Counted from the first letter of the stretch, positions 1-7,479 are shown. The stretch: DNA of 8,720 nt from Verrucomicrobiota bacterium (GCA_027618625.1 JAQCER010000085.1:1-8720), one strand, 5' to 3'. The notes: generated by a model from the letters alone, not told the origin. Translations and numbers: made by a program.

Positions 1-474
1 CAAGCCAGCTGGCCAACCAGCATGAAGAATATTTAGCCACTTGGTTTTCTCCTTGTCGAACATAGTGGCGACGACCGGATTGATAAAGGCTTCCACGGTA
101 CCGTTTCCAAGAGCGAGGATCAGTCCTCCCCAATAGATCATTTTTTTTGCCAAGTCAGGGTTCTCGCCGGCGACTGACAGCCCAACGATGCCCATCCCAG
201 CCCAAATGATCTGACAAACCGCTGCGAAAATCATCGAAAACTTGTAGCCAACCCTGTCGATAATCAGACTGAAGAGGATAATACTGATCGCAAAAGGCCA
301 AATCTGAATGCCTTTGTAGATCCCAACCTCAGCATCGTCTAACCCTAGCAAATCTTTAGTGATGGTAGGGTCATCAAGCAAAAACATTCGCGTGATGAAC
401 CCGAAAGCAGTCGTGATGAGGGCGATAAAGCAGCCCCAGAATAGGACTTTGTTGTGTTTGCTGTCTGAACTCAT
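1..474 (-). CDS. MFS transporter, N-terminal part (runs off left edge)
   Basis: This is the first 158 residues of a major facilitator superfamily permease, an inner-membrane secondary transporter; the C-terminal part lies outside the window. The ATG is the complement of 472-474 and the frame is open to base 1. Hydrophobic segments fall at about residues 10-29, 56-72, 81-102 and 112-139, fitting TM1 to TM4. The loop after TM2 has DRVGYK (73-78), the MFS motif A signature (D-R-x-G-R/K). The stretch from about 124 to 155 ([16 protein letters not shown], then [13 protein letters not shown]) resembles permeases I know from Planctomycetota and Verrucomicrobiota genomes, often annotated as sugar or nucleoside MFS carriers. 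The substrate cannot be inferred here. It is transcribed divergently from the propeller gene at 792. No clear Shine-Dalgarno site precedes the ATG. The family call is firm; the specificity is unknown. Confidence 0.88.
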   Translation of the reverse strand, partial: MSSDSKHNKVLFWGCFIALITTAFGFITRMFLLDDPTITKDLLGLDDAEVGIYKGIQIWPFAISIILFSLIIDRVGYKFSMIFAAVCQIIWAGMGIVGLSVAGENPDLAKKMIYWGGLILALGNGTVEAFINPVVATMFDKEKTKWLNILHAGWPAGL

Positions 475-564
475 TCGAAGGTGGGGTTGTTTGTTGGGTA
501 ATAAATCGGCAGAATGTTCTCTTTGGCTCTGGCGATCGGTTGATATTTGTAATTTACCATGGGA

Positions 565-593
565 ACTGTATCAGGGCTGGCACCGGTGAGCAA
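565..593 (-). promoter_or_regulatory. Candidate sigma-70-type promoter for the MFS gene
   Basis: Read on the minus strand, TTGCTC (593-588) is followed after exactly 17 bases by TACAGT (570-565). The spacing is ideal, but each hexamer matches consensus only partly. Transcription would begin near 558 and give a leader of roughly 85 bases before the MFS ATG. This is pattern matching in a region where a promoter is expected, and promoter consensus in this group is not well established. Confidence 0.2.
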
Positions 594-776
594 TCAAAAA
601 TCTGAATCTCATTTCACGAGAGAATTGGCACCCCTAAATGTCGAAATTTCAGGCCGAGCGACTGAGGAGCGACGGGCCGGGCACTCTAGCGTCCGCAAGC
701 GTTAAATCTTTCGCTTGTCCCGATAGGATTTTCAAGGATACCGGGCTCTTTTTTGTTAAGGGCTGGCGGGTTACAT

Positions 777-783
777 GGTAGAG
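777..783 (+). promoter_or_regulatory. Shine-Dalgarno-like GGTAGAG supporting the GTG start at 792
   Basis: GGTAGAG ends 8 bases before the GTG at 792, a normal spacing for ribosome binding. It supports 792 over the longer reading from TTG 753, which would place a poorly hydrophobic 13-residue extension ahead of the signal peptide. A GTG at 783 is also in frame but would overlap this site. Confidence 0.45.
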
Positions 784-791
784 TGCCCATC

Positions 792-2060
792 GTGAATCGA
801 TTATTCTTCTTCCTCACCTTTGTTGTGGCCACTACGTCGTCCAACGCCGATTGGCCCGAATTCCGAGGTCCTTCGCAAGATGGGCATGTGCCGGAAGCCT
901 GGAATCTCCCGCTCAAATGGAGTGAATCCTCCGGAATCGCATGGAAGACACCGGTGCCCGGAAAGGCCTGGTCGACCCCAGTGATTCGGAATGGCAGAGT
1001 CTGGATGTCGAATGCCTCCGAAGACGGCAAGGAGATGTCGGTTGTCTGCGTCGATGCAAAATCCGGTGCAATCCTTCACAATCGTATCCTGTTTCGAAAT
1101 GCAGAACCCGAGCCGCTAGGCAATGATGTCAATGGCTATGGCTCGCCTTCCCCTGCCATTGAAGATGGTCGCGTCTACATCCACTTCGGCAGCTATGGCA
1201 CGGCCTGCCTCGACACCGGGACGGCAGAGTTGATCTGGGAACGGCGGGATCTTCCCTGTCGTCACTACCGGGGGCCTGGATCATCGGTGATTCTCCACAA
1301 GGACTTGCTAATCCTCTCGATGGATGGCGTCGACGTCCAGTACCTTGCCGCACTTGATAAAGAGACTGGCAAGACAGTGTGGAAGACTGATCGCACCACA
1401 GAGTGGGGAGACATCGGCCCCGATGGCAAGCCCATTGCCGAGGGCGATCTGCGGAAAGCGTATACGACGCCTATTGCAGTAATGTTAGGAACCAAAGCCG
1501 TCTTCATCAGCACCGGTGCGAAAGCAACCTATGGCTACGAGGCCGACACCGGCAAGGAATTGTGGAAGGTGACCTACAACGGATTTTCGAACGCCGCGAG
1601 TCCTTTGTTTTCGAACGGCAATGTCATCATCAACACCGGCTATGGCAAAGCAACGTTACTGGCAGTCCCCGTCATCGCGCAAAGCCGGGGTGATCTGACG
1701 GGCACCGCCAGATGGGAGGCAACGAAGCGTGTCCCGCAACGCTCTTCCTCGATCATCGTTGGCGACTATCTGTTCATGGTTGCTGACAATGGCGTGATCA
1801 CCTGCCTGAAAACGGAAAACGGCGAGGAAGTGTGGAGCGAACGGGTCAACGGATCGTTTTCAGGTTCGCCCGTCCATCACAAGGGACGCCTCTATTTTTG
1901 CAACGAGCAAGGCGCGACTTACGTGGTAGCGGCGAAGGCCGAATACAAGCTTCTCAGCACCAATGAACTCGAAGAAGGCATGTTCGCCTCACCCGCCGCC
2001 GCCACAGATGGACTGTTCCTGCGCACGACGGGCCACCTTTACAAGATCATCGGCGAGTAA
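792..2060 (+). CDS. Exported PQQ-like beta-propeller repeat protein
   Basis: This is a 422-residue protein of the PQQ-binding-like (quinoprotein/BamB-like) beta-propeller superfamily, probably periplasmic or envelope-associated. From GTG 792 the N-terminus (MNRLFFFLTFVVATTSSNA, then DWPEF) is a good signal peptide with a likely cleavage after Ala19. The mature start WPEFRGPSQDG (21-31) is typical of planctomycete and verrucomicrobial members. Blade-like repeats follow through the chain, each with a strand of the type 'GRVYI' or 'DYLFMVAD' and a turn such as 'DKETGKTVWKT', 'EADTGKELWKV' or 'KTENGEEVWSE', the usual A-x-D-x-x-T/N-G-x-x-x-W propeller pattern. There is no sign of a fused dehydrogenase or cytochrome domain, and PQQ binding itself is not shown, so a structural or sugar/alcohol-related role is equally possible. 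The stop at 2058-2060 lies 15 bases before the kinase ATG, suggesting co-transcription. An alternative TTG start at 753 would give 435 residues. Confidence 0.9.
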   Translation: MNRLFFFLTFVVATTSSNADWPEFRGPSQDGHVPEAWNLPLKWSESSGIAWKTPVPGKAWSTPVIRNGRVWMSNASEDGKEMSVVCVDAKSGAILHNRILFRNAEPEPLGNDVNGYGSPSPAIEDGRVYIHFGSYGTACLDTGTAELIWERRDLPCRHYRGPGSSVILHKDLLILSMDGVDVQYLAALDKETGKTVWKTDRTTEWGDIGPDGKPIAEGDLRKAYTTPIAVMLGTKAVFISTGAKATYGYEADTGKELWKVTYNGFSNAASPLFSNGNVIINTGYGKATLLAVPVIAQSRGDLTGTARWEATKRVPQRSSSIIVGDYLFMVADNGVITCLKTENGEEVWSERVNGSFSGSPVHHKGRLYFCNEQGATYVVAAKAEYKLLSTNELEEGMFASPAAATDGLFLRTTGHLYKIIGE

Positions 2061-2075
2061 AGTTTCCCCAATACT

Positions 2076-4032
2076 ATGGCGACTGACGCCCCCATTCTTG
2101 ATACCGACTCGCTGCTGGCGGTGATTTCCGCGCGCTTCGCCACGGTGGATCGCGATGGCATCGATCAGGCTATCGAGGATACTTTGGGTGAAATGGGTGC
2201 CGCCATGCTCGCTGACTCAGCCCACCTTTACCGCATTTATCACGACGAGCGGCTGATGGAACACACCCACGGCTGGAACATTGAGCACACGCCGAGAGAA
2301 TTCACCCACGTCAACGACACGGAAATGCTGGTCTACTTTCCGTGGATTGCGCGACAGCTGAAACGGCTGTCGGCAGTCGTGGTGGATTCCATCGATACCC
2401 TCAAACACGATGCTCCGAACGAATACCTCATGTTCCAGCGCCTGGGCGTGCAGTCGCTTCTATTCGTCCCCGTAACTGCACTGGGCGATCCAACTGGCTT
2501 CTTTTGTTTCATGTCCCGGCAGCGCGAGATCGTTTGGGGCGACAGCTGTGTCGCCCTGTGCCGCATTGTTGGAACGATCATCACCGGCGTGATCGAGCGG
2601 CGGCGCATCGAAGGTGCGCAACTCCAGCTGTCCGGCATCCTGGAAGCAACGTCTGACTTCATGGGGGTCATCAAAAAGAATACGCGCCGGTTTCAATACG
2701 TGAACCGTGCCGGGCGATCGATGCTGGGAGACCTGAACGAGGCAGACCTGGCGCTTCTCCACCTGGATGACATCATTCCCAAGGCTGCGATGGAGCGGCT
2801 ATTGAAGGAAGCGCTACCCGAAGTGGACGCGAAAGGAAGCTGGACGGGTGACTCCTTGCTCCTCACCAGAACTGGTGAGGAAATCGCGGTCTCCCAGAAC
2901 ATCAGCGTGCTGCCGAGGATCGGTGGAGAGGCCTGTTACTCGACATCGATGCGCGATATCTCCGAGCAGAAGGAGATGGAGCACGCGCTGCGCCGCGAGA
3001 ACGAGTTTACGCAGGCCGTCCTGAATGGCATTGGTGTGATCTTCATGGTTCTCGATCGCGATGGACGCATCGTGCGCTTCAATCCAGCTGCGGAATCTTT
3101 GACCGGCTACCAATCGAAAGAAGTGCTGACAATGCGGGCGTGGGATATTTTTGTGCCCCCGGAAGAACTCAAGAATGTGAAAGGCGTTTTTAACAGACTG
3201 GCTTCTGGCGACAAGCCCAGCCAAACCGAGAGCACGCTGATTGCGAAAGATGGCTCCCGGCGCGTGATTTCGTGGTCCAACACGGTGCTGCAAGGCGAAA
3301 ATGGCAAGGTCGCATACATCATTCAATCTGGCGTCGACACCACCGAGGCCAAACGCCTTGAGAAGGAAGTGCTCGACATCGCCGAGCATGAACAGGCGCG
3401 GTTCGGCCAGGATCTCCACGATGGACTTGGACAACACCTCGCTGGCATCGAGTTTATGAGCCAGGCGCTGGAACAGAAACTTACCGAATCACAACTGGAA
3501 GCGGCAGGTGCGGTCCGCGATATCAAGGACTTGATCCGCAGCGCCATCACTCAGACGCGAGACCTCGCCCGAGGACTGTCGCCAGTCGTCCTCCAGAGCA
3601 AAGGGCTGGAGGCCGCGCTGCGGGATCTCGCTGGCAGCATCAGCAAGCGAACAGGTCTCAACTGCATATTTGAGTCAGACGCGAAGATCATCGTCACCCA
3701 CGAAGACGCATCGATCCACCTGTACCGCATCGCACAGGAGGCAGTCGCCAACGCGATCAAACACGGCAAGGCCACGGAGATCAACATCAGCATACGCAAT
3801 GTAGCTCGGCGACTGGAACTTAAAATTGAGGATAACGGCTCCGGATTCGCTACGGATTTCAAAGTGGGAAAAGGTATGGGGCTGCGTGGAATGAATTATC
3901 GCGCAGGCATCATTGGCGGCTCACTCGATCGTCATGCGCCCCGGTGCGACAGCCATCATCTGCTCCGTCCAGCTGTCACCAATCGACGAAACCACTGCAC
4001 GAGCTCCCTTGCCCCCGATAGTTCGCCATTAA
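2076..4032 (+). CDS. GAF-PAS-PAS sensor histidine kinase (HisKA_3), C-terminus frameshifted
   Basis: This is a cytoplasmic sensor kinase with no membrane segments. In order: a GAF domain (about 5-175, ending in 'LGVQSLLFVPVTALGDPTG' plus a helix), PAS 1 (about 185-300), PAS 2 (about 309-425, with 'GRIVRFNPAAESLTGY' and a PAC-like 'ITQSGVDTTEAKR'-type end), a HisKA_3 dimerisation domain with DLHDGLGQHL (phospho-acceptor His448) and an HATPase_c domain. The ATPase has an N box EAVANAIKH (Glu555, Asn559), G1 box DNGSGF (Asp586) and G2 box GMGLRGM (from 600). HisKA_3 kinases usually phosphorylate NarL/LuxR-type regulators, and none is present here. After GGSLD (codon 3927-3929) the frame departs from the family. 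The next frame gives VMRPGATAIICSVQLS and a stop at 4030-4032, the normal end of such a domain. A 2-base loss or 1-base gain near 3930 explains this. In the uncorrected frame the ORF runs on through apt to 4595 (839 residues). No Shine-Dalgarno site is evident. Confidence 0.85.
3927..3936 (+). other. Frameshift site at the end of the kinase gene
   Basis: Up to the GAT at 3927-3929 the kinase matches the HATPase_c fold in one frame. From GTC ATG (3931-3936) the match continues in the next frame. The intervening zero-frame translation from 3930 to 4061 is rich in His, Arg, Cys, Ser and Pro and looks like off-frame noise. In related kinases about five residues lie between GGSL and the PG-x-(G)T turn. 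Restoring two bases here would give five, while removing one base would give four, so a 2-base deletion is slightly favoured. Loss of one AT from GATATCGTC would give the observed GATCGTC, but that is a guess. Assembly error and true mutation cannot be told apart from one sequence. Confidence 0.75.
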
Positions 4033-4061
4033 TATCTACTCGCTATTCTCCTTCGACACCT

Positions 4062-4595
4062 ATGACACCCGAAAGCATCGCCCGCCTTAGAGCAGGAATC
4101 CGTGACGTGCCAGATTTCCCAAAACCAGGCATTCTGTTTAAGGATATTACGCCAGTGCTCGCGGATCCCGAACTGTGGGACATCGCCATTTCCGCGCTCA
4201 TCGAAACGGCTGGCGACAGGCAGATCGACAAGGTCGTGGGGATCGATGCGAGAGGATTTATCTTTGGCGCAGCCGTCGCCGATCGATTGAAGGCCGGCTT
4301 TGTGCCGATCCGCAAAAAAGGCAAGCTCCCATACAAGACGTTTGAAAGAGCCTACGCGCTGGAATACGGCGAAGAAGTCGTCCAGGTGCACCAGGACGCC
4401 ATCGCAAAGGGAGAGAACGTACTGCTCGTCGATGACCTGCTGGCTACGGGGGGAACAGCGGCAGCGGCAGCTGAACTGATCGGCCACGTGAGGGGCAACC
4501 TTATTGGCTTCGCTTTCCTAATCGAACTCACTTTTCTGAAAGGCCGCGACAATCTTCCACCATCGGTGCCGCTACACGCCATTCTCGACTATTGA
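4062..4595 (+). CDS. apt: Adenine phosphoribosyltransferase
   Basis: APRT is a cytoplasmic purine-salvage enzyme that converts adenine and PRPP to AMP and pyrophosphate. The 177-residue length from ATG 4062 is normal for the family, and the hallmarks appear in order: IRDVPDFPKPGILFKDITPVL near the N-terminus, GIDARGFIFGAAVA, GFVPIRKKGKLP, an ALEYG...VQVHQDAI segment, and the PRPP-binding loop NVLLVDDLLATGGTAAAA. All expected catalytic residues of the PRPP motif (DD then ATGGT) are present. Although the frame is open upstream into the kinase, the family begins at this Met (MTPESIARLRAGIRDVPDF), so I place the start here. It lies about 29 bases after the corrected kinase stop at 4032. There is no visible Shine-Dalgarno site, so translation may be coupled to the kinase or leader-independent. 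The function is secure; the start is well supported. Confidence 0.95.
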   Translation: MTPESIARLRAGIRDVPDFPKPGILFKDITPVLADPELWDIAISALIETAGDRQIDKVVGIDARGFIFGAAVADRLKAGFVPIRKKGKLPYKTFERAYALEYGEEVVQVHQDAIAKGENVLLVDDLLATGGTAAAAAELIGHVRGNLIGFAFLIELTFLKGRDNLPPSVPLHAILDY

Positions 4596-4660
4596 GATTC
4601 CGACGCCAAGCCAGCCGCTACAAACCACCAGATCACCTGCTCCCTTGACCACGGAGAAAA

Positions 4661-4679
4661 GCCGGGGCATCGTACCGGC
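4661..4679 (+). repeat. Small GCCGG/CCGGC hairpin just before the TPR gene
   Basis: GCCGG (4661-4665) and CCGGC (4675-4679) form a 5-bp GC-only stem with a 9-base loop. It ends three bases before the GTG start at 4683. No T-run follows, so it does not look like an intrinsic terminator. If the transcript runs through, the hairpin would cover the ribosome-binding region and could damp translation. A stem this short can occur by chance in GC-rich DNA. Confidence 0.3.
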
Positions 4680-4682
4680 ATT

Positions 4683-7262
4683 GTGTCCACCCGCTACGCC
4701 AGCATTTTAACGCGCACAGCCGTCCAGCTGCCATCGGTAGTTGTCGCCACACTGCTCTGTTTCCAGTCCGCATCCGCAGCGCCATCGGTGGGACTCCTGG
4801 AAGCCCCCGGTTACCCAGGGGCCGTAGCAGCAATGGACAGTGCACTCTATGACGTCGCAGCCGGGCGATTTTCCACGCTCCTGACCTGCCCGGAATCGGT
4901 CAATTTCACCCTTGACGATGTACAATGGATCACGCTCCAAATCGTCATCGCCCACGTCCGGGCAAATCAACCGATCGCGGCTTCAAAAACCCTGAAACAG
5001 CTGAAGGCCTCACCGGAATCGCAGTTCTGGCGTGCACAGGCAATGGTACAACTCGGTGAGTTCACAGCGGCGGAGAAATTATTGGGTGAGCTACTGCTGG
5101 ATCCACCGCCAGAGCACAAAGACGCCTGTCACTTCGCCCGTGCCCGCGTCCTCGTCGAGCTGGATCGCCTTCCCGAGGCAGTGGAAGAACTGTCTGCGGT
5201 AACGAAATCAAAAGATGACGATGCCTCTGCAAGAGCGCGTGTGGCGATGGCAGAGACCCTGCTAAAAATGGGGCGCACCCAGGAAATTGAATCGATTTTT
5301 GACGGCTCAATCAAGGAACCCTACCAATCCCAGTTACGCTATATCGTCGGCCTGGCAGCACTGCAGGAGCAGGTCTCCCAAAAAGCTGCGCGCGCCTTCA
5401 AGGACGTCCTCAAGCTCAGGGATCGGCTCCCGGCAGACTTGGTTACCTCCAGTGAAATCGGATTGGCAATCGCCCTGGCGAAAAGCGGACAACCAGAAAA
5501 CGCCATCCTGCAACTGATCGCAACGATCGACCGTTTGGCTGATGACCCATTGCTGCTCGAAGCATTCACGGCGCTCGAAACTCTCCAACTGCTGTCATTA
5601 CCAACAGTAGCCTCCCGGCTGCAGCAGTGGAGCAAAGAAGACGACACGATCAAAGCGTCCATCGCCAGATACTACGCGATCGTCGCAGAAGAAACCTCCG
5701 GTAGAGACAGCAACGCCCTCGCCCAGTATGCTGCCTTTATCGTCGAGCAACCGGAGCATCCTCTGATTCCCCAGGCACTGCTGCGCCAGACTGTCTTGCT
5801 GGCCAGATCCCCGCGCAAAGACGCGCAAAACATCGCCCTGGAGACCATTACCCAACTGAAGAACTACGCCATTCCAGATAACGCCCGCGAGTTGGTGGAC
5901 TATCTCGAAGCCAAGGCCTATTACTCAATCGCCAACGCGGTCGATGGCTCAATGAATGTCGGGGACATTGCGTCGGCGAGCGATAATTTTCGCCGAGCGG
6001 AAGCAGCCTTTCGCAAAGCCACCAACGGCACCGACCTGCAGACAGCCGCAGTCGCCCATTACGATGCAGCCATTTCCGCCCTTCGGGCCGATGCCCAAGA
6101 AAACCTCTCCGGGTACCTCAGCGCACTCGATCAGAATCCAGGACTGAAAGGTAACCTGTTGATCGAACGAGGATTGTACCTGGCAGCCAATCAACATTTT
6201 CGCGACGCTCAGGCAGCACTCGAAACATTCATTGAATTCAGCCCGAATCACCCGCGTGCCTTTGCCGCCCATCTCGCACTTGCGGAAATTGCTATACGCA
6301 AGCTCGAGCCAGGCGTTCGCACCGCCTTGCGCCACCTCGAACTCGCCCAAAGCCAACCAGACCTGACCGACTATCAAAAACAGCAACTCGACTACACCCG
6401 ATTCTGGCTGGAGATCAGTCAGCGCAGCGACGAAACCACAAAAATGGTAGCGCTCGGTAATCGATTCCTGAAAGACTGGCCCACAGAATCCCCCTGGCGA
6501 GACGACGTGCAGATGAAGCTAGGTGAGCACTATTACAGAACCGAAAATTATCCGCTGGCGATCAGCATGTTTGAAAGCCTCGAGAAAGAGTCTCCAGATT
6601 CAGACCTGGCGGAACCAGCCCTCTACTTCGCCGGCAAAGCAAACATGCGGCTGGATCCCATCGAAGGTCCAGCGCGTGCTTTCGTCCTTTGGAATCGCGT
6701 GGTCGCGAAGGGCGGACCACTGAGCATCTCCGCACGCTACCAGCAAGCTCTGGTGAAACGGCGGCAACTTGAGTACGACGATGCTGCCGGGATTCTCCGC
6801 TCACTGTTAGACAACGAAAAAGTAGCCGGCGAAGAACGAAAAGCGATCCTCTGCTCGCTCGGCGAAACACTCTTCAGCCAGAGCAACAAAGACTCATCCA
6901 AACTTCCCGAAGCAGAAAAGATTTTCCTCGAAGCGGCAGGTGGCCCCGAAGACTCCCCGAGTTGGCGCAATCAGGCACTGTCTCGGCTGGCGAAATGCTA
7001 CGAACACTCCGGCAATACCCAAAGCGCCAAAGAAGCCTACTTTAAAGTATTCGACACCGTCGCCGCTCCCATCCCGGACTATACCTGGTTCTACCGAGCA
7101 GGCTCCCAACTCTTTGACCTTCTCAAAGCAGAAAAAAACTGGGACGCAGCGATCGCGATCGCTACCAGACTGGCAGATTCTCAAGGCACCCCACAAGGCC
7201 CCCGCGCCAAGGAGTTCGCACAAAAGGCAGAACGACTCAGACTTGAGCACTTCAAACGGTAG
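4683..7262 (+). CDS. Large exported TPR-repeat protein
   Basis: This is an 859-residue, mostly helical protein built from tetratricopeptide-like repeats. The N-terminus is a signal peptide: Arg4 and Arg11, then a hydrophobic core (about 16-27), then SASA with cleavage near Ala32/Ala33, so it should act in the periplasm or at the outer membrane. TPR-like helix pairs run along the chain. Clear ones include about 125-175 (AQAMVQLGEFTAAEKLL and ARVLVELDRLPEAVEEL), about 493-545 (ERGLYLAANQHFRDAQAAL then LALAEIA) and about 611-655 (LGEHYYRTENYPLAISMF then FAGKANMRLDP). Further pairs lie in 680-790. There is no enzymatic domain, and the C-terminus ends in a basic helix. Such proteins usually act as scaffolds in envelope assembly or protein interaction; the partner is not known. 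The GTG start is chosen because it begins the signal peptide, and no good Shine-Dalgarno site is visible. It follows apt by 87 bases on the same strand, so co-transcription is possible. Confidence 0.85.
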   Translation: MSTRYASILTRTAVQLPSVVVATLLCFQSASAAPSVGLLEAPGYPGAVAAMDSALYDVAAGRFSTLLTCPESVNFTLDDVQWITLQIVIAHVRANQPIAASKTLKQLKASPESQFWRAQAMVQLGEFTAAEKLLGELLLDPPPEHKDACHFARARVLVELDRLPEAVEELSAVTKSKDDDASARARVAMAETLLKMGRTQEIESIFDGSIKEPYQSQLRYIVGLAALQEQVSQKAARAFKDVLKLRDRLPADLVTSSEIGLAIALAKSGQPENAILQLIATIDRLADDPLLLEAFTALETLQLLSLPTVASRLQQWSKEDDTIKASIARYYAIVAEETSGRDSNALAQYAAFIVEQPEHPLIPQALLRQTVLLARSPRKDAQNIALETITQLKNYAIPDNARELVDYLEAKAYYSIANAVDGSMNVGDIASASDNFRRAEAAFRKATNGTDLQTAAVAHYDAAISALRADAQENLSGYLSALDQNPGLKGNLLIERGLYLAANQHFRDAQAALETFIEFSPNHPRAFAAHLALAEIAIRKLEPGVRTALRHLELAQSQPDLTDYQKQQLDYTRFWLEISQRSDETTKMVALGNRFLKDWPTESPWRDDVQMKLGEHYYRTENYPLAISMFESLEKESPDSDLAEPALYFAGKANMRLDPIEGPARAFVLWNRVVAKGGPLSISARYQQALVKRRQLEYDDAAGILRSLLDNEKVAGEERKAILCSLGETLFSQSNKDSSKLPEAEKIFLEAAGGPEDSPSWRNQALSRLAKCYEHSGNTQSAKEAYFKVFDTVAAPIPDYTWFYRAGSQLFDLLKAEKNWDAAIAIATRLADSQGTPQGPRAKEFAQKAERLRLEHFKR

Positions 7263-7269
7263 GCAAAAC

Positions 7270-7308
7270 GGGGCGCACCCGCCCCATACCTCGATTTTAC
7301 TCATTTTT
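7270..7308 (+). terminator. Probable intrinsic terminator after the TPR gene
   Basis: GGGGCG (7270-7275) pairs with CGCCCC (7280-7285) across a 4-base CACC loop, a compact and very stable hairpin beginning 8 bases after the TPR stop codon. T-runs follow at 7295-7298 and 7304-7308, further from the stem than in a classical Rho-independent terminator, so it may be weak. Its place directly after the last gene of the plus-strand run fits transcription ending here. Confidence 0.45.
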
Positions 7309-7343
7309 CACAGCTCTCGGATTGCATCCTTGCGAATCCATCC

Positions 7344-7365
7344 TACAATTTCCATAATCATTGTA
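7344..7365. repeat. AT-rich inverted repeat TACAAT/ATTGTA
   Basis: TACAAT (7344-7349) and ATTGTA (7360-7365) are perfect inverted copies separated by 10 bases. The half-site centres lie 16 bases apart, about one and a half helical turns. The repeat overlaps the candidate -35 element TTGTAA (7361-7366) of the regulator gene, so it could be an operator. AT-rich 6-mers pair by chance fairly often, so confidence is low. Confidence 0.25.
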
Positions 7366-7388
7366 ATTTAAGAGGGTGTTCTGATAAA
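7361..7388 (+). promoter_or_regulatory. Candidate promoter for the response regulator gene
   Basis: TTGTAA (7361-7366) and GATAAA (7383-7388) are 16 bases apart, each matching four of six bases of the sigma-70 consensus. Initiation near 7395 would put the large inverted repeat at 7401-7463 at the very 5' end of the transcript. The region has much lower GC than the genes around it, as expected of a promoter. No sigma-54 (GG-N10-GC) site is visible upstream of the gene. Confidence 0.3.
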
Positions 7389-7400
7389 AAAGAGAGATTT

Positions 7401-7463
7401 TTCTTTCACATTTCCTAAATACTTGCATTTCTTTATTGTTTAGATCGCAAGAATGTGAAAGAA
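7401..7463 (+). repeat. Nested inverted repeat (12 bp + 5 bp) upstream of the regulator gene
   Basis: TTCTTTCACATT (7401-7412) is matched perfectly by its inverse AATGTGAAAGAA (7452-7463). Nested inside, CTTGC (7422-7426) pairs with GCAAG (7447-7451). The right arms are contiguous while the left arms are separated by 9 bases, so as RNA this would be a 17-bp stem with one 9-base bulge and a 20-base loop. It ends 16 bases before the ATG at 7480. It could be a leader-RNA structure, an autoregulatory operator of two half-sites, or both. There is no T-run after it, so it does not look like a terminator. Confidence 0.6.
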
Positions 7464-7479
7464 CTTCCAAACTAGAGCT

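Larger units (their letters stand above)
475..791. other. Divergent intergenic region, no gene seen
   Basis: This 317-base gap separates the minus-strand MFS gene from the plus-strand propeller gene, so promoters for both should lie here. On the minus strand TTGCTC (complement of 588-593) and TACAGT (complement of 565-570) are 17 bases apart and could serve the MFS gene. On the plus strand TTGATA (540-545) has no good -10 partner. A 6-bp inverted repeat, CAAGCG/CGCTTG (696-701 and 712-717, loop 10), is followed by a weak CCCG/CGGG pair (719-722, 742-745) and a run of six T (749-754). This is a poor terminator-like structure in the likely leader of the propeller gene. None of these sites is strong, and no small ORF here looks like a real gene. 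Confidence 0.4.

Noticed and set aside
359..589. Plus-strand open frame of 76 codons overlapping the MFS start and intergenic region
   Set aside because: Most of it is antisense to conserved MFS sequence, and the rest shows no domain, signal peptide or ribosome-binding site.
621..642. TTGGCAC-containing stretch resembling a sigma-54 -24 element
   Set aside because: The required GC of the -12 element is absent at the right spacing (TG is present instead), so the GG-N10-GC rule fails.
2814..3437. Minus-strand open frame of 207 codons inside the kinase gene
   Set aside because: It lies wholly antisense to clear PAS and HisKA_3 coding sequence, and its translation resembles no family. It arises from the GC-rich codon bias of the sense gene.
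3924..3940. Programmed ribosomal frameshift at the end of the kinase
   Set aside because: No slippery heptamer, hungry stop codon, internal Shine-Dalgarno or downstream pseudoknot is evident. A plain indel or sequence error is simpler.
4029..4487. Minus-strand open frame of 152 codons opposite apt
   Set aside because: It is antisense to an unmistakable APRT, and the translation shows no family features.
7149..7162. 14-base palindrome GCGATCGCGATCGC, like a HIP1 element
   Set aside because: It encodes an Ala-Ile-Ala-Ile-Ala helix segment in frame within the TPR protein and occurs once. Codon choice explains it.
6940..7371. Plus-strand open frame of 143 codons across the end of the TPR gene
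   Set aside because: It overlaps the TPR coding frame for most of its length, has low-complexity Pro/Lys/Ser composition and reads through the probable terminator.
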